Shown here in pieces: positions 38,266-45,525 of a stretch of DNA of 64,000 nt. Numbering within the stretch: the stretch's first letter is position 1; the number at the start of each line of letters is the position of its first letter. The translations under genes were made by a program, and so were the position numbers. The notes beneath the pieces were generated by a model, which saw only the letters and a list, made by a program, of their open reading frames with translations, did no database searches and was not told where the DNA came from. Origin of the DNA: Sinomicrobium kalidii (lineage in GTDB: Bacteria; Bacteroidota; Bacteroidia; Flavobacteriales; Flavobacteriaceae); NCBI RefSeq assembly GCF_021183825.1, contig NZ_CP089211.1, forward strand, positions 2,852,001 through 2,916,000. The letters run 5' to 3'.

Positions 38266-38646
38266 ATGAACATACCATCTGAATTAAAGTATACCAAAGA
38301 CCACGAATGGGTCAGGATAGAGGGCGATATCGCTACTGTAGGGGTTACCGATTTCGCACAAAGCGAGTTGGGAGATATTGTTTATGTGGAAGTAGAGACC
38401 CTGGACGAAACCCTGGAAAAGGATGAGGTTTTTGGTACGGTAGAGGCCGTAAAAACAGTATCAGATCTGTTTTTGCCGCTTTCCGGGGAAATCGTTGAGT
38501 TCAATACCGCACTGGAAGAAGAACCGGAAAAAGTGAACTCCGATCCCTACAACGATGGTTGGATGATAAAAATAAAGATTAATAATCCTGCAGAGGTGGA
38601 AGCGTTGTTGAGCAGTGAGGCATACAAAGAATTGGTTGGCGCATAG
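38266..38646 (+). CDS. gcvH: glycine cleavage system H protein
   Basis: 126 aa, the family's usual length. The lipoyl-domain motif [13 protein letters not shown] contains the lipoylated Lys63, and [10 protein letters not shown] near the start is typical. The H protein shuttles the aminomethyl group between the P and T proteins of the glycine cleavage complex in the cytosol; the other subunits are not in this window. The gene overlaps the VanZ-like gene by 32 bp if that gene starts at GTG 38615. Confidence 0.97.
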   Translation: MNIPSELKYTKDHEWVRIEGDIATVGVTDFAQSELGDIVYVEVETLDETLEKDEVFGTVEAVKTVSDLFLPLSGEIVEFNTALEEEPEKVNSDPYNDGWMIKIKINNPAEVEALLSSEAYKELVGA

Positions 38647-39034
38647 GAGAACGGTATTTTTGGTGCTCGCGATCGGGTGGGTCCTTACCGTCACTACCCT
38701 GAGCCTGATGCCCTCGTCCGGGCTGCCCGGGATATCCTTCCCTCATCTGGATAAAATAGTCCACTTTGTATTTTACTATGTATTTTTTATATTGTGGTAC
38801 GGTGCTTTTTGTAAGGAAAACCCGTTTTATACCATAAGTTACAAGGCGCTGGCCTTATCTTTTGTGCTTGCGGCCGTTTATGGTATAATTGTTGAGGTAT
38901 TACAATATACGATGAATTACGGCCGTGCGGGAGATATTGAAGATGCATTGGCCAATACGGCGGGAATAATATGTGGTATTTTTACGGTTATTCTTATAAA
39001 AGCCATAAATAAAACGACAAAAAGGGCAAATTAG
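38615..39034 (+). CDS. VanZ-like family membrane protein
   Basis: 139 aa with four hydrophobic segments (about 14-30, 46-64, 78-97 and 112-132). The pattern [28 protein letters not shown] and [12 protein letters not shown] is the VanZ-like core found in many Bacteroidota, of unknown function; VanZ itself confers low-level teicoplanin resistance. The start is uncertain: GTG 38615 overlaps gcvH by 32 bp, and a TTG at 38636 is an alternative. The overlap implies translational coupling to gcvH. Confidence 0.8.
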   Translation: MRHTKNWLAHRRTVFLVLAIGWVLTVTTLSLMPSSGLPGISFPHLDKIVHFVFYYVFFILWYGAFCKENPFYTISYKALALSFVLAAVYGIIVEVLQYTMNYGRAGDIEDALANTAGIICGIFTVILIKAINKTTKRAN

Positions 39035-39177
39035 TTGCTTTCAATTCAAATAAATATTTAAATTAGCGACCGGTAAATAAACCGGGAAGGAAGATGTGAC
39101 CGGATAAAGTATCCATAATGGGTTACTTTCATGACGGACGACCATAAAAAGTAAACCAAACGATAAAATTTGAATCA

Positions 39178-39882
39178 ATGAAACCTAAAAAGAATCCAAA
39201 AGCCGATCTCACCAGGAATAGCGGCCTCTATTTTGCGATAGGGTTGGCTTTAGTGTTGTTTCTCACCTGGCGGGGTTTGGAGTGGAAAAAGTATGACAAG
39301 GATGAAGCATTCAATTATAAGATGGATGTAGATGAAGAACTGGAGGAAGAGATTCCGATTACGGAAATGCTGAAGACACCGCCGCCACCGCCACCGCCAC
39401 CGGCCGCTCCCGAAGAGATTGAAGTGGTTGAAGACGAAGAGGAAGTAGAGGAAACAGTGATAGAATCTACCGAAACCAGTCAGGATGAAGTGATCGAAGT
39501 GGAAGATGTTGAAGAGGTGGAAGAACCGGTAGATGTGGATGTACCTTTTGCGGTGATTGAAGACGTTCCTGTATTTCCCGGATGTGAAGATGCCAAGGAT
39601 AAAAGGGCTTGCTTCCAGGAAATGATGCAAAAACATATCCGTAAACACTTCCGTTACCCGGAAATCGCCCAGGAAATGGGTGTGCAAGGAAGGGTAGCAG
39701 TGATGTTTACCATAGATAAAGACGGAAGTATTACCAATATAAGAATGCGTGGACCGGATAAGAATCTGGAGAAAGAAGCGCAGCGGATCATAAGCAAACT
39801 GCCGAAAATGACCCCCGGAAAACAAAGGGGCAGAGCGGTAAGGGTTCCGTTTAGTATTCCGATTACTTTTAGGTTGCAATAA
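39178..39882 (+). CDS. energy transducer TonB, paralogue 1
   Basis: 234 aa. A cytoplasmic basic start (MKPKKNPKADL) leads to one membrane helix (about 17-34), an acidic linker, a proline run (68-75), a long Glu/Val-rich periplasmic spacer and a C-terminal TonB domain (about 150-234) with VFPGCED, HFRYPEIAQEMGVQGRV and VPFSIPITFRLQ. It should couple the ExbBD proton-motive force to TonB-dependent and SusC transporters. The spacer is far more acidic than in enterobacterial TonB. A paralogue with the same ends lies at 40695. Monocistronic with a strong terminator. Confidence 0.9.
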   Translation: MKPKKNPKADLTRNSGLYFAIGLALVLFLTWRGLEWKKYDKDEAFNYKMDVDEELEEEIPITEMLKTPPPPPPPPAAPEEIEVVEDEEEVEETVIESTETSQDEVIEVEDVEEVEEPVDVDVPFAVIEDVPVFPGCEDAKDKRACFQEMMQKHIRKHFRYPEIAQEMGVQGRVAVMFTIDKDGSITNIRMRGPDKNLEKEAQRIISKLPKMTPGKQRGRAVRVPFSIPITFRLQ

Positions 39883-39907
39883 TATATAATACCGATATAA
39901 ACTTTTA

Positions 39908-39937
39908 AAGCCTGTCTTGTTTTAGACAGGCTTTTTT
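39908..39937 (+). terminator. terminator of tonB paralogue 1
   Basis: Perfect 10-bp stem AAGCCTGTCT/AGACAGGCTT (39908-39917 and 39924-39933) with a 6-nt loop and a TTTTTTT tract. Confidence 0.95.
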
Positions 39938-40694
39938 TGTGCCTTTCAAGATGTTCCTGCCCGTGTTTATAGAGATTGTGCTAAAAAGTGATCACACAAA
40001 AATTACCGTAACGTGCGAATCCGGAAATGAAAAACAGGCTCTTTCACATGTTCGAAAAGGACAACCTTATTTAACGTGGATAATGGATAAGCAAAAAACT
40101 CCTCCTACTTCAGCTTCGCTCAGCACAGGCCTTGAGAAGAGGGGGCGCTTGCCGGACGGGGAGTTTGACCAGTCCCAAATCCCGGGCATACTTCTAATTT
40201 TTTGTGTTTTTCCAATGGCTTGGGATTTCAAACCCTCCGACCAGACTGAAGTCTGCCCACCTCCCTTCATCTCAAGGGAGGAGCTTGTTTGACGGCACAA
40301 ACAAGGGGTGTAATTTTGAAATGCTTTTGATTCATAGCGTTTAAACATTATTCACGTTATTCAGGCATGCTCATTCCTATAACCTGCAACATCTGATAAT
40401 TTCCCGACTCAAGGCTCCACAATTTTTGATCCCGGTTCCATTTCGGCTTGCAACAATTTAAGTCCTGTGACTTAACAGGCTTAGGTCTCATATCCGAAAT
40501 CAAACCATGCCCACAACTTTCGGGATTGATCTGTTTCAGGCTAAATATGAATGATATGATATTGGTAAACAGTATGTTATAGGTGTTAAAGTTTTTTCGA
40601 ACCGGGCTGTGGTACAGTTGTTGAAGCGGTGAAACAAACACTGCAAAAAGTGGTGCTTCACCTGCAGTTCATCATTAACCTTAAACTTTAGCAT
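39938..40694. other. 757-bp non-coding region with structured repeats
   Basis: No supported gene, although frames of about 90-117 codons exist on both strands. Two inverted repeats stand out: CAGACT-GA-AGTCTG (40242-40255) and CCTCCCTT/AAGGGAGG (40260-40267, 40274-40281). The stretch ACTTCAGCTTCGCTCAGCAC (40109-40128) and its surroundings look like repetitive extragenic DNA rather than coding sequence. A 103-bp repeat occupies 40429-40531 and recurs downstream of the next gene. The promoter of tonB paralogue 2 must lie in the last 150 bp. Confidence 0.5.
40429..40531 (+). repeat. 103-bp intergenic repeat, copy A
   Basis: It runs from ATCCCGGTTCC to GGGATTGATC and aligns without gaps to the copy at 41720-41822. 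Conserved blocks are TTTCGGCTTGCAAC, GTCTCATATC and GAAATCA plus both ends; the 25-bp middle differs. The termini are inverted (ATCCCG...CGGGAT). Confidence 0.75.
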
Positions 40695-41405
40695 ATGATA
40701 CCAAAGAAAAACCCGAAAGCCGACCTGGCCAGGAACAGCGGACTGTTCTTTGCCCTTGGCATGGCCGTTGTGCTGTTCCTTTCCTGGAAAGGGCTGGAAT
40801 GGAAAAAATACGATAAAAAGGAATTCGTTACCCCGGTAACCCCCGTTGAAGATTTTCCCGGGGAAAAAGAGGTCCCTGTAATTGACTTGAATACACCGCC
40901 CCCGCCACCACCGCCACCGGCTGTTATCCCTCCTGATTTTGAACCCGAAGATAATGATACGGAAAAGAAGGAATCCCCGATAATGTCTTCTGATGATGTC
41001 CTGGACGATCCGGTAGATATAGACGATATTCCGGTGACTGATGAGGTGAATCCCGATGAAACAATATCCATTACCCTCGTCGAGAACGTGCCGGTGTTCC
41101 CCGGCTGTGAAGATGCGGAGGACAAGTTGAAATGTTTCCAGGAAAAAATGATATCGCACGTGAGGAAGAATTTTCACTATCCCGAACCGGCACAGGAAAG
41201 AGGGATAGAAGGAAAGGTATATGTGGCTTTTATCATCGATAAGGAAGGTAATATTACCGGAGTGAAAATGCGGGGCCCGGATCAAAGCCTGGAAAAGGAA
41301 GCGGAACGCATAATTAACAAACTGCCGAAAATGACCCCGGGAAAACAAGGAAGCCGGGCGGTTCGTGTTCCCTTTAGTATTCCGATTACTTTTAAATTAC
41401 AATAA
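40695..41405 (+). CDS. energy transducer TonB, paralogue 2
   Basis: 236 aa, very similar to the gene at 39178 at both ends (MIPKKNPKADLARNSGL; VPFSIPITFKLQ) but with a different spacer. Membrane helix about 17-33, proline run 68-75, acidic spacer, then the TonB C-terminal domain with VFPGCEDAEDKLKCFQEKM and YPEPAQERGIEGKVY. The two cysteines in VFPGCED and KCFQ occur in both paralogues and could form a disulfide. Likely a tandem duplication that now serves different receptor sets. It is separated from copy 1 by repetitive intergenic DNA and has its own terminator. Confidence 0.9.
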   Translation: MIPKKNPKADLARNSGLFFALGMAVVLFLSWKGLEWKKYDKKEFVTPVTPVEDFPGEKEVPVIDLNTPPPPPPPPAVIPPDFEPEDNDTEKKESPIMSSDDVLDDPVDIDDIPVTDEVNPDETISITLVENVPVFPGCEDAEDKLKCFQEKMISHVRKNFHYPEPAQERGIEGKVYVAFIIDKEGNITGVKMRGPDQSLEKEAERIINKLPKMTPGKQGSRAVRVPFSIPITFKLQ

Positions 41406-41556
41406 ATGTAGTATGGATTGCAGGTATAAGTACTATTTTTTATATAGAAAAATATGTTTTGTTAAAAATTTTAGAAATGAAAAAGAAATTAGTACATTTA
41501 CGATCGCATGACTACCCTGGTTGAGTAGTGATAAATATTTTTCATAATCAGATAGA

Positions 41557-41590
41557 GCCTTCCGAAGTTTTCCGGAGGGCTTTTGTCTTT
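41557..41590 (+). terminator. probable terminator of tonB paralogue 2
   Basis: Stem GCCTTCCG/CGGAGGGC (one G-U pair) followed by TTTTGTCTTTT, about 150 bp after the tonB stop codon. The long distance is unusual. Confidence 0.7.
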
Positions 41591-41719
41591 TCCGTCCCGG
41601 GTAAAATTCTTCGTTGTCTTCGGTTACCGTCTTAAAAAGTTGAGGATGATGCAAAAATTATTGTAACTGTTGATCCGGAAATGAAAGGGTGTTACGTATC
41701 GCAGGTTGCATTACTTTAA

Positions 41720-41822
41720 ATCCCGGTTCCGTTTCGGCTTGCAACTATTTTTAATTCCTGCGTCTGAGGTCATATGTCTCATATCTGAAATCAGACTTTA
41801 CCCGTAACTTTTGGGATTGATC
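41720..41822 (+). repeat. 103-bp intergenic repeat, copy B
   Basis: Same length and orientation as copy A (40429-40531), with matching ends and central GTCTCATATC. Degraded relatives seem to lie near 47.55 kb (inverted) and 48.0 kb. Confidence 0.75.
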
Positions 41823-41971
41823 ACTTATTCCCGTATGTTGTGATTGATTTTCAATTATCTTTGAAAAGAGAGTTGCCCGGACTATGTACGTTCCGCAGTA
41901 TGGTTTCCCTTTGTGAAAGTGGAAACTCCGGGCACCTTTTCCGGCTATGAATACAGATCAGTTACAAACTT

Positions 41972-43138
41972 ATGATGTTTTTTGATCCGCACGAAAGTTT
42001 TCTGATTATCGTGTCCGTTCTGGGGACTGCGATCTGTTTTAACCTGGCCTTGTATTTCGGTTATCACAAAAGGGCGGCCTATCTATTTTTTGCTTTTTAT
42101 TGCCTCTTTCACATTTTCAAGATTTATCTCAAGACCTTTCCGGAAGGAGAAAAGCTCGTCCCGTTCATTCCTCTTACGGCAGCACACTATATTTATCTTT
42201 CGGTTCTTCTGGGGATGTTGTCATTACAAATATTCCTGATGTATCATTTTGCCCTGCCGCATAAAAAATACAGTATCGCGGTTCTTTCGGGGATTACTTT
42301 CTTTTCCTTTTTCCTGTTGGAGGAAGGTGTTTATATAACCATCGGCCTGGGCATTGCACTTTTGCAAACTTTGTGGGCCTGGAGAAATAAAAGGGATGTC
42401 GGGGTTATTCTTGTCGGCGTCCTTGGCTTTTCCACCTGTGTTTTACTCCGGGGATTCGGATACATGCCGTATGGCTATTTTGTGGGGATCATTTTCTTTA
42501 TTTTCTGTATGTTTTTATCCGTCGGGATCGAACTTTCCAGGCAAAACCGGGAACACAAGCAGGCATTATTGCGGTCGTCCCGGCTGGAAAACCAGTTGCT
42601 CAAAAAAAGTATCCAGCCGCATTTCCTGTTCAACTCCTTAACTTCATTACAGGAACTTATTGAGACCGACCCGGTTAAAGCCGGTAATTTTGTAGATGAC
42701 CTGTCGGGAGAATTTGAGCTTTTTTCCAGGATAAGCCATAAAAAGCTCATAAGGATACGGGACGAACTGAAACTGATAAACCACTACCTGGGCATTATGG
42801 CCGTAAGGAAGAACATAAAATTTAATCTGGATACCGTAAACCTGGATGAGGCAGACCGCATTCCGCCCGGTGTTTTCCTGACACTCGTAGAGAATGGCAT
42901 TACACACGGCTATGAAAACGGGGAGACCGGAAACTTCAGAATAAGTAAAAAAGAGAGCAAGGCCTTCCGGCAGTATGAAGTGTTCAATGACGGGACAATT
43001 ACGGATAAAAATACTGCTCAAGGCATGGGGCTGCAATATGTGATCTCCAGGCTGGAAGAATCGTACGGTGAAAACTACGATTTCGTTTCTTCCCCCTGTT
43101 CCGGTGGCTGGGTGTCCGTGATAAAAATATTTTCATGA
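41972..43138 (+). CDS. LytS-type sensor histidine kinase
   Basis: 388 aa; M1 and M2 are both possible starts. Seven or so hydrophobic segments between residues 9 and 188 form a membrane sensor that resembles 7TM-type input modules. After a short coiled linker (190-212) the His_kinase domain carries His217 in QPHFLFNSLTSLQ, Asn308 in LVENGITHG and a GMGLQYVISRLEESYG lid. The response regulator gene overlaps by 4 bp (ATGA), so kinase and regulator are translationally coupled and should be partners. Input signal unknown. Confidence 0.9.
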   Translation: MMFFDPHESFLIIVSVLGTAICFNLALYFGYHKRAAYLFFAFYCLFHIFKIYLKTFPEGEKLVPFIPLTAAHYIYLSVLLGMLSLQIFLMYHFALPHKKYSIAVLSGITFFSFFLLEEGVYITIGLGIALLQTLWAWRNKRDVGVILVGVLGFSTCVLLRGFGYMPYGYFVGIIFFIFCMFLSVGIELSRQNREHKQALLRSSRLENQLLKKSIQPHFLFNSLTSLQELIETDPVKAGNFVDDLSGEFELFSRISHKKLIRIRDELKLINHYLGIMAVRKNIKFNLDTVNLDEADRIPPGVFLTLVENGITHGYENGETGNFRISKKESKAFRQYEVFNDGTITDKNTAQGMGLQYVISRLEESYGENYDFVSSPCSGGWVSVIKIFS

Positions 43139-43839
43139 TACGTATCCTGATCTGTGAAGACGAAGTGCTTATTTCCAACCGCCTGGCACGGTTTATCAGG
43201 GAAGTCATGTCCGGACCTGTACAGATAGACTGTGTGTATACCCTGGGAGAAACGGAAGAGTATTTAAACAACAGGAAAATCGATCTCCTTTTTCTCGATT
43301 TGAACCTGCACGGCAGGGACGGATATGAGGTCCTGGAAAAATTTGTGGCGGGGGCTTTCCATACCATTGTGGTTTCTGCCTATACCGACCGGGCCATAGA
43401 GGCTTTTGAGTACGGTGTCGTAGATTTTATAGGCAAACCTTTTAAAAAAGAACGCATAGCCAAAGCCATAAGCCGTTATCTCGAAGGAGTCCCTCCCGGC
43501 GAAAGAAACCTGAAACGCCTGGTAACCAAAGCGCGGAAAGGATTGGAATTTGTAGAAACAGCGAGTGTAAAGTACATAAAAGCTGCCGGTATTTATGCCG
43601 AACTTCACCTATTGAAGGGAGAGGCAAAACTATATGATAAACCCCTCAGCCAGTTGGCAAAAATATTGCCCGGGAATTTTTGCAGGGTACACAAGTCCTA
43701 TGTGGTGAATATGGAAAAAGTACGGGCAGTCCGGAAAAGTAAGCCCAATAGCTTTTTACTGATACTCAGGTCAGGAGAAGAAATACCGCTCAGCAGGAAC
43801 CGGAAAAAAGAGATCATCGAGCGCTTTTCGCTTCATTAA
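43135..43839 (+). CDS. LytTR-family response regulator
   Basis: 234 aa. Receiver domain 1-about 118 with the acidic pair in CEDE, phosphoacceptor Asp55 in LLFLDLNLHG and Lys101 in GKPF. The LytTR DNA-binding domain fills about 135-232 (VKYIKAAGIYAELHL, NFCRVHKSYVVNMEKV, IPLSRNRKKEI). It would be phosphorylated by the kinase encoded just upstream and bind direct-repeat promoters. Possible targets are not evident; the immediately following DNA is an aminotransferase remnant and two secreted-protein genes. Confidence 0.93.
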   Translation: MIRILICEDEVLISNRLARFIREVMSGPVQIDCVYTLGETEEYLNNRKIDLLFLDLNLHGRDGYEVLEKFVAGAFHTIVVSAYTDRAIEAFEYGVVDFIGKPFKKERIAKAISRYLEGVPPGERNLKRLVTKARKGLEFVETASVKYIKAAGIYAELHLLKGEAKLYDKPLSQLAKILPGNFCRVHKSYVVNMEKVRAVRKSKPNSFLLILRSGEEIPLSRNRKKEIIERFSLH

Positions 43840-43937
43840 CATCGTTTTTACCATACAAAAGCTTATACTACACTTCGGAAGTTTTCCCCTTTTTTCCGGC
43901 ATTGTTTTCTTTTCCTTTGGTGGAAAATAAGAGCGTC

Positions 43938-44260
43938 ATGGAAAAATATAACCGCAGAAAGTGGCTTGCAGATACCACGTTGCAGGTTTTGTTGAGGAGT
44001 CCAGGGCCAAAAACCGGACCTGTATTGATTTCACGACAAACGCACTTAAAAAACTCGGTTTGCAAACAGCAAAATCCCATACCAACTTTCTGTATTTCGA
44101 ACCCGAAGGATACCCGGGGAATTTCAGGGAAGCCATGAAAAAACACAATATTCTGGTGAGCAACCTTACCACTGACAATAAAGAAAAAATAAGGGTGAGC
44201 ATGGGAACCGGGACCGAAATGGAAACTTTTGTGAAAGTTATCAGACAAATTTTGAAATAA
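43938..44260 (+). pseudogene. remnant of a Tat-exported class I/II aminotransferase (HisC-like)
   Basis: The C-terminal frame (about 43985-44260) encodes GFVEESRAKNR, SHTNFLYFEPEGYPG and EKIRVSMGTGTEMETFV, a clear match to the end of histidinol-phosphate-type PLP aminotransferases, but only about 90 of some 350-400 residues exist. Just upstream, in another frame, ATG 43938 starts MEKYNRRKWLADTT, which resembles the twin-arginine start of secreted aminotransferases in Bacteroidota. The simplest reading is one gene that lost its middle (PLP-lysine included) through an out-of-frame deletion near 43.96-43.99 kb. The fragment could be translated from GTG 43961, but it would be inactive. The N-terminal part of this reading is less certain than the C-terminal part. 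Confidence 0.7.
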
Positions 44261-44277
44261 TTTTAAAAAACTGAAAA

Positions 44278-44727
44278 ATGCAACGATTCAAAAACAAACA
44301 TTTATGCCTTGTGGTATTTTTTGTCTTAATGGCCGTGACATCCGTGCAGTCTTACGCACAGGCGGCAGACAGTTTATACCGGCAAGTGTGTAGGCCCTTG
44401 AATTATTACCTGGAAGGCGGTACGAACAATGATTTTGACGTACTTAAAAAAGCCTTTCATACCAACGCCACCATGAAATTTATGAGTGCCGACGAATATA
44501 AGGAAGTAAACGCCCTGGACTTTTTCAGGGAAAAGATCAAACCGGGGCCGCCACAGGACAGGATAACCAGGATAGTGTCTGTCAGCGTATCCGGAAATGC
44601 TGCCAGTGCCCGGGTGGAAGCCGAGTATGAGGATTTTACCTTTATAGACTATATGAACCTCCTTAAAACAGGAGAGGAGTGGAAAATCGTAGGTAAAATA
44701 TTTTACAAAAGGGAAACGTCGGAATAA
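44278..44727 (+). CDS. secreted NTF2-like protein (putative lumazine-binding type)
   Basis: 149 aa with a signal peptide (about 1-28, ending SYAQ). The mature part is one NTF2-like cone: YYLEGGTNNDFDVLKKAFH, TMKFMSADEYKEV, then VSGNAASARVEAEYEDFTFIDYMNLLKTGEEWKIVGKIF. This matches the Lumazine_bd_2 branch of the fold. Such proteins bind small ligands or act as isomerase-like scaffolds, mostly without known function. It begins 17 bp after the aminotransferase remnant and is followed after 34 bp by another secreted protein gene, so the three once formed an operon. Confidence 0.8.
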   Translation: MQRFKNKHLCLVVFFVLMAVTSVQSYAQAADSLYRQVCRPLNYYLEGGTNNDFDVLKKAFHTNATMKFMSADEYKEVNALDFFREKIKPGPPQDRITRIVSVSVSGNAASARVEAEYEDFTFIDYMNLLKTGEEWKIVGKIFYKRETSE

Positions 44728-44761
44728 ATTCGGCAATGATGTATTATTAAAAAGTCAGTAT

Positions 44762-45481
44762 ATGAGAAGAGTGATATTATTTTCGGTGTTTATGTGCATT
44801 ACTCTGGCCTCCGGTTATGCCCAAGGTAAGGTATTTGCCTTTTTTGAGTATGATATAAGGGAAGGAATGAAGGCGTCCTTTATAAACGGTTATGCCAAAG
44901 ACCTGGAATGGCAGCAATCACAAGGTGATGACTGGTGCTGGGCAGGCTGGTTTGTATTGAACGGGGATCGCCGGGGCCGTTTTATAGATGCCACCCCGGA
45001 TCACACCTGGAAAGATTTTGACAACTGGAAAATAGATGCTTCAGAAAATTCCCGTCATAACAGGATACACTGGCTGCCTTATGTGGAGAACCCTTCGGGG
45101 TCGTACAGGGAGGTTATGGAAAGGTATAGCAGTTATGCGAAGAAGTGGTATCGAAGCAAGTATTTACAGGTGTATTACATGCGGATGCATAGCGGAGAGG
45201 TCGCCGGATCAAATCAATTTCTGAGCGATCTGAAACCGCTGCTCGAAGATAAACTGCAGGGCAGGCCGTTTGTGTGGATGAAGACCGTTTCCGGGGGAGA
45301 CCCGGATACCTACCTGTTGTTTGTGGGGCTGAACAAGCTGGAAGACCTGCAACTTTGCAGTGAGCTGTTCCGGGAGTATTCTTCCGGAAAGGAGAACCAG
45401 GGGAAAAGGGCAGTAAAAGAAATAATATCGGAATTATGGGGATACAGCGATAAACTGAGTTTGTTTCCCGGCCGGAAATAA
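44762..45481 (+). CDS. secreted protein of unknown function
   Basis: 239 aa with a signal peptide (about 1-20, ending GYAQG). I do not recognise the family. The mature protein is rich in Trp and Tyr (DWCWAGWFVLNGD, DFDNWKIDA) and seems to contain two similar alpha-beta halves, FAFFEYDIREGMKASFINGY near the start and YLQVYYMRMHSGEVAGSNQF in the middle, which suggests a dimeric-ferredoxin-like double domain; this is only a visual impression. It is the last gene of the short run after the aminotransferase remnant and ends in a bidirectional terminator. Confidence 0.7.
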   Translation: MRRVILFSVFMCITLASGYAQGKVFAFFEYDIREGMKASFINGYAKDLEWQQSQGDDWCWAGWFVLNGDRRGRFIDATPDHTWKDFDNWKIDASENSRHNRIHWLPYVENPSGSYREVMERYSSYAKKWYRSKYLQVYYMRMHSGEVAGSNQFLSDLKPLLEDKLQGRPFVWMKTVSGGDPDTYLLFVGLNKLEDLQLCSELFREYSSGKENQGKRAVKEIISELWGYSDKLSLFPGRK

Positions 45482-45509
45482 AAAAGCCGGACTCATATTC
45501 CGGCTTTTT
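45481..45509. terminator. bidirectional terminator
   Basis: Perfect 11-bp stem AAAAAGCCGGA/TCCGGCTTTTT (45481-45491 and 45499-45509) overlaps the stop codon of the upstream gene and gives a T-tract on both strands, serving both convergent genes. Confidence 0.92.
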
Positions 45510-45525
45510 GTGATATGTTCCGGGA

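Larger units (their letters stand above)
41406..41971. other. 566-bp non-coding region before LytS/LytTR pair
   Basis: Contains the terminator at 41557-41590, repeat copy B at 41720-41822 and the promoter region of the sensor kinase gene. No other gene is supported. Confidence 0.5.

Noticed and set aside
39364..39560. Repetitive Glu/Val and Pro coding stretch as a DNA repeat or CRISPR-like array
   Set aside because: It is the low-complexity spacer of TonB; there are no regularly spaced direct repeats with unique spacers. No CRISPR array was seen anywhere in the window.
39939..40292. 117-codon frame after tonB paralogue 1
   Set aside because: It begins inside the terminator T-tract and crosses the inverted repeats of the extragenic element; composition is not protein-like.
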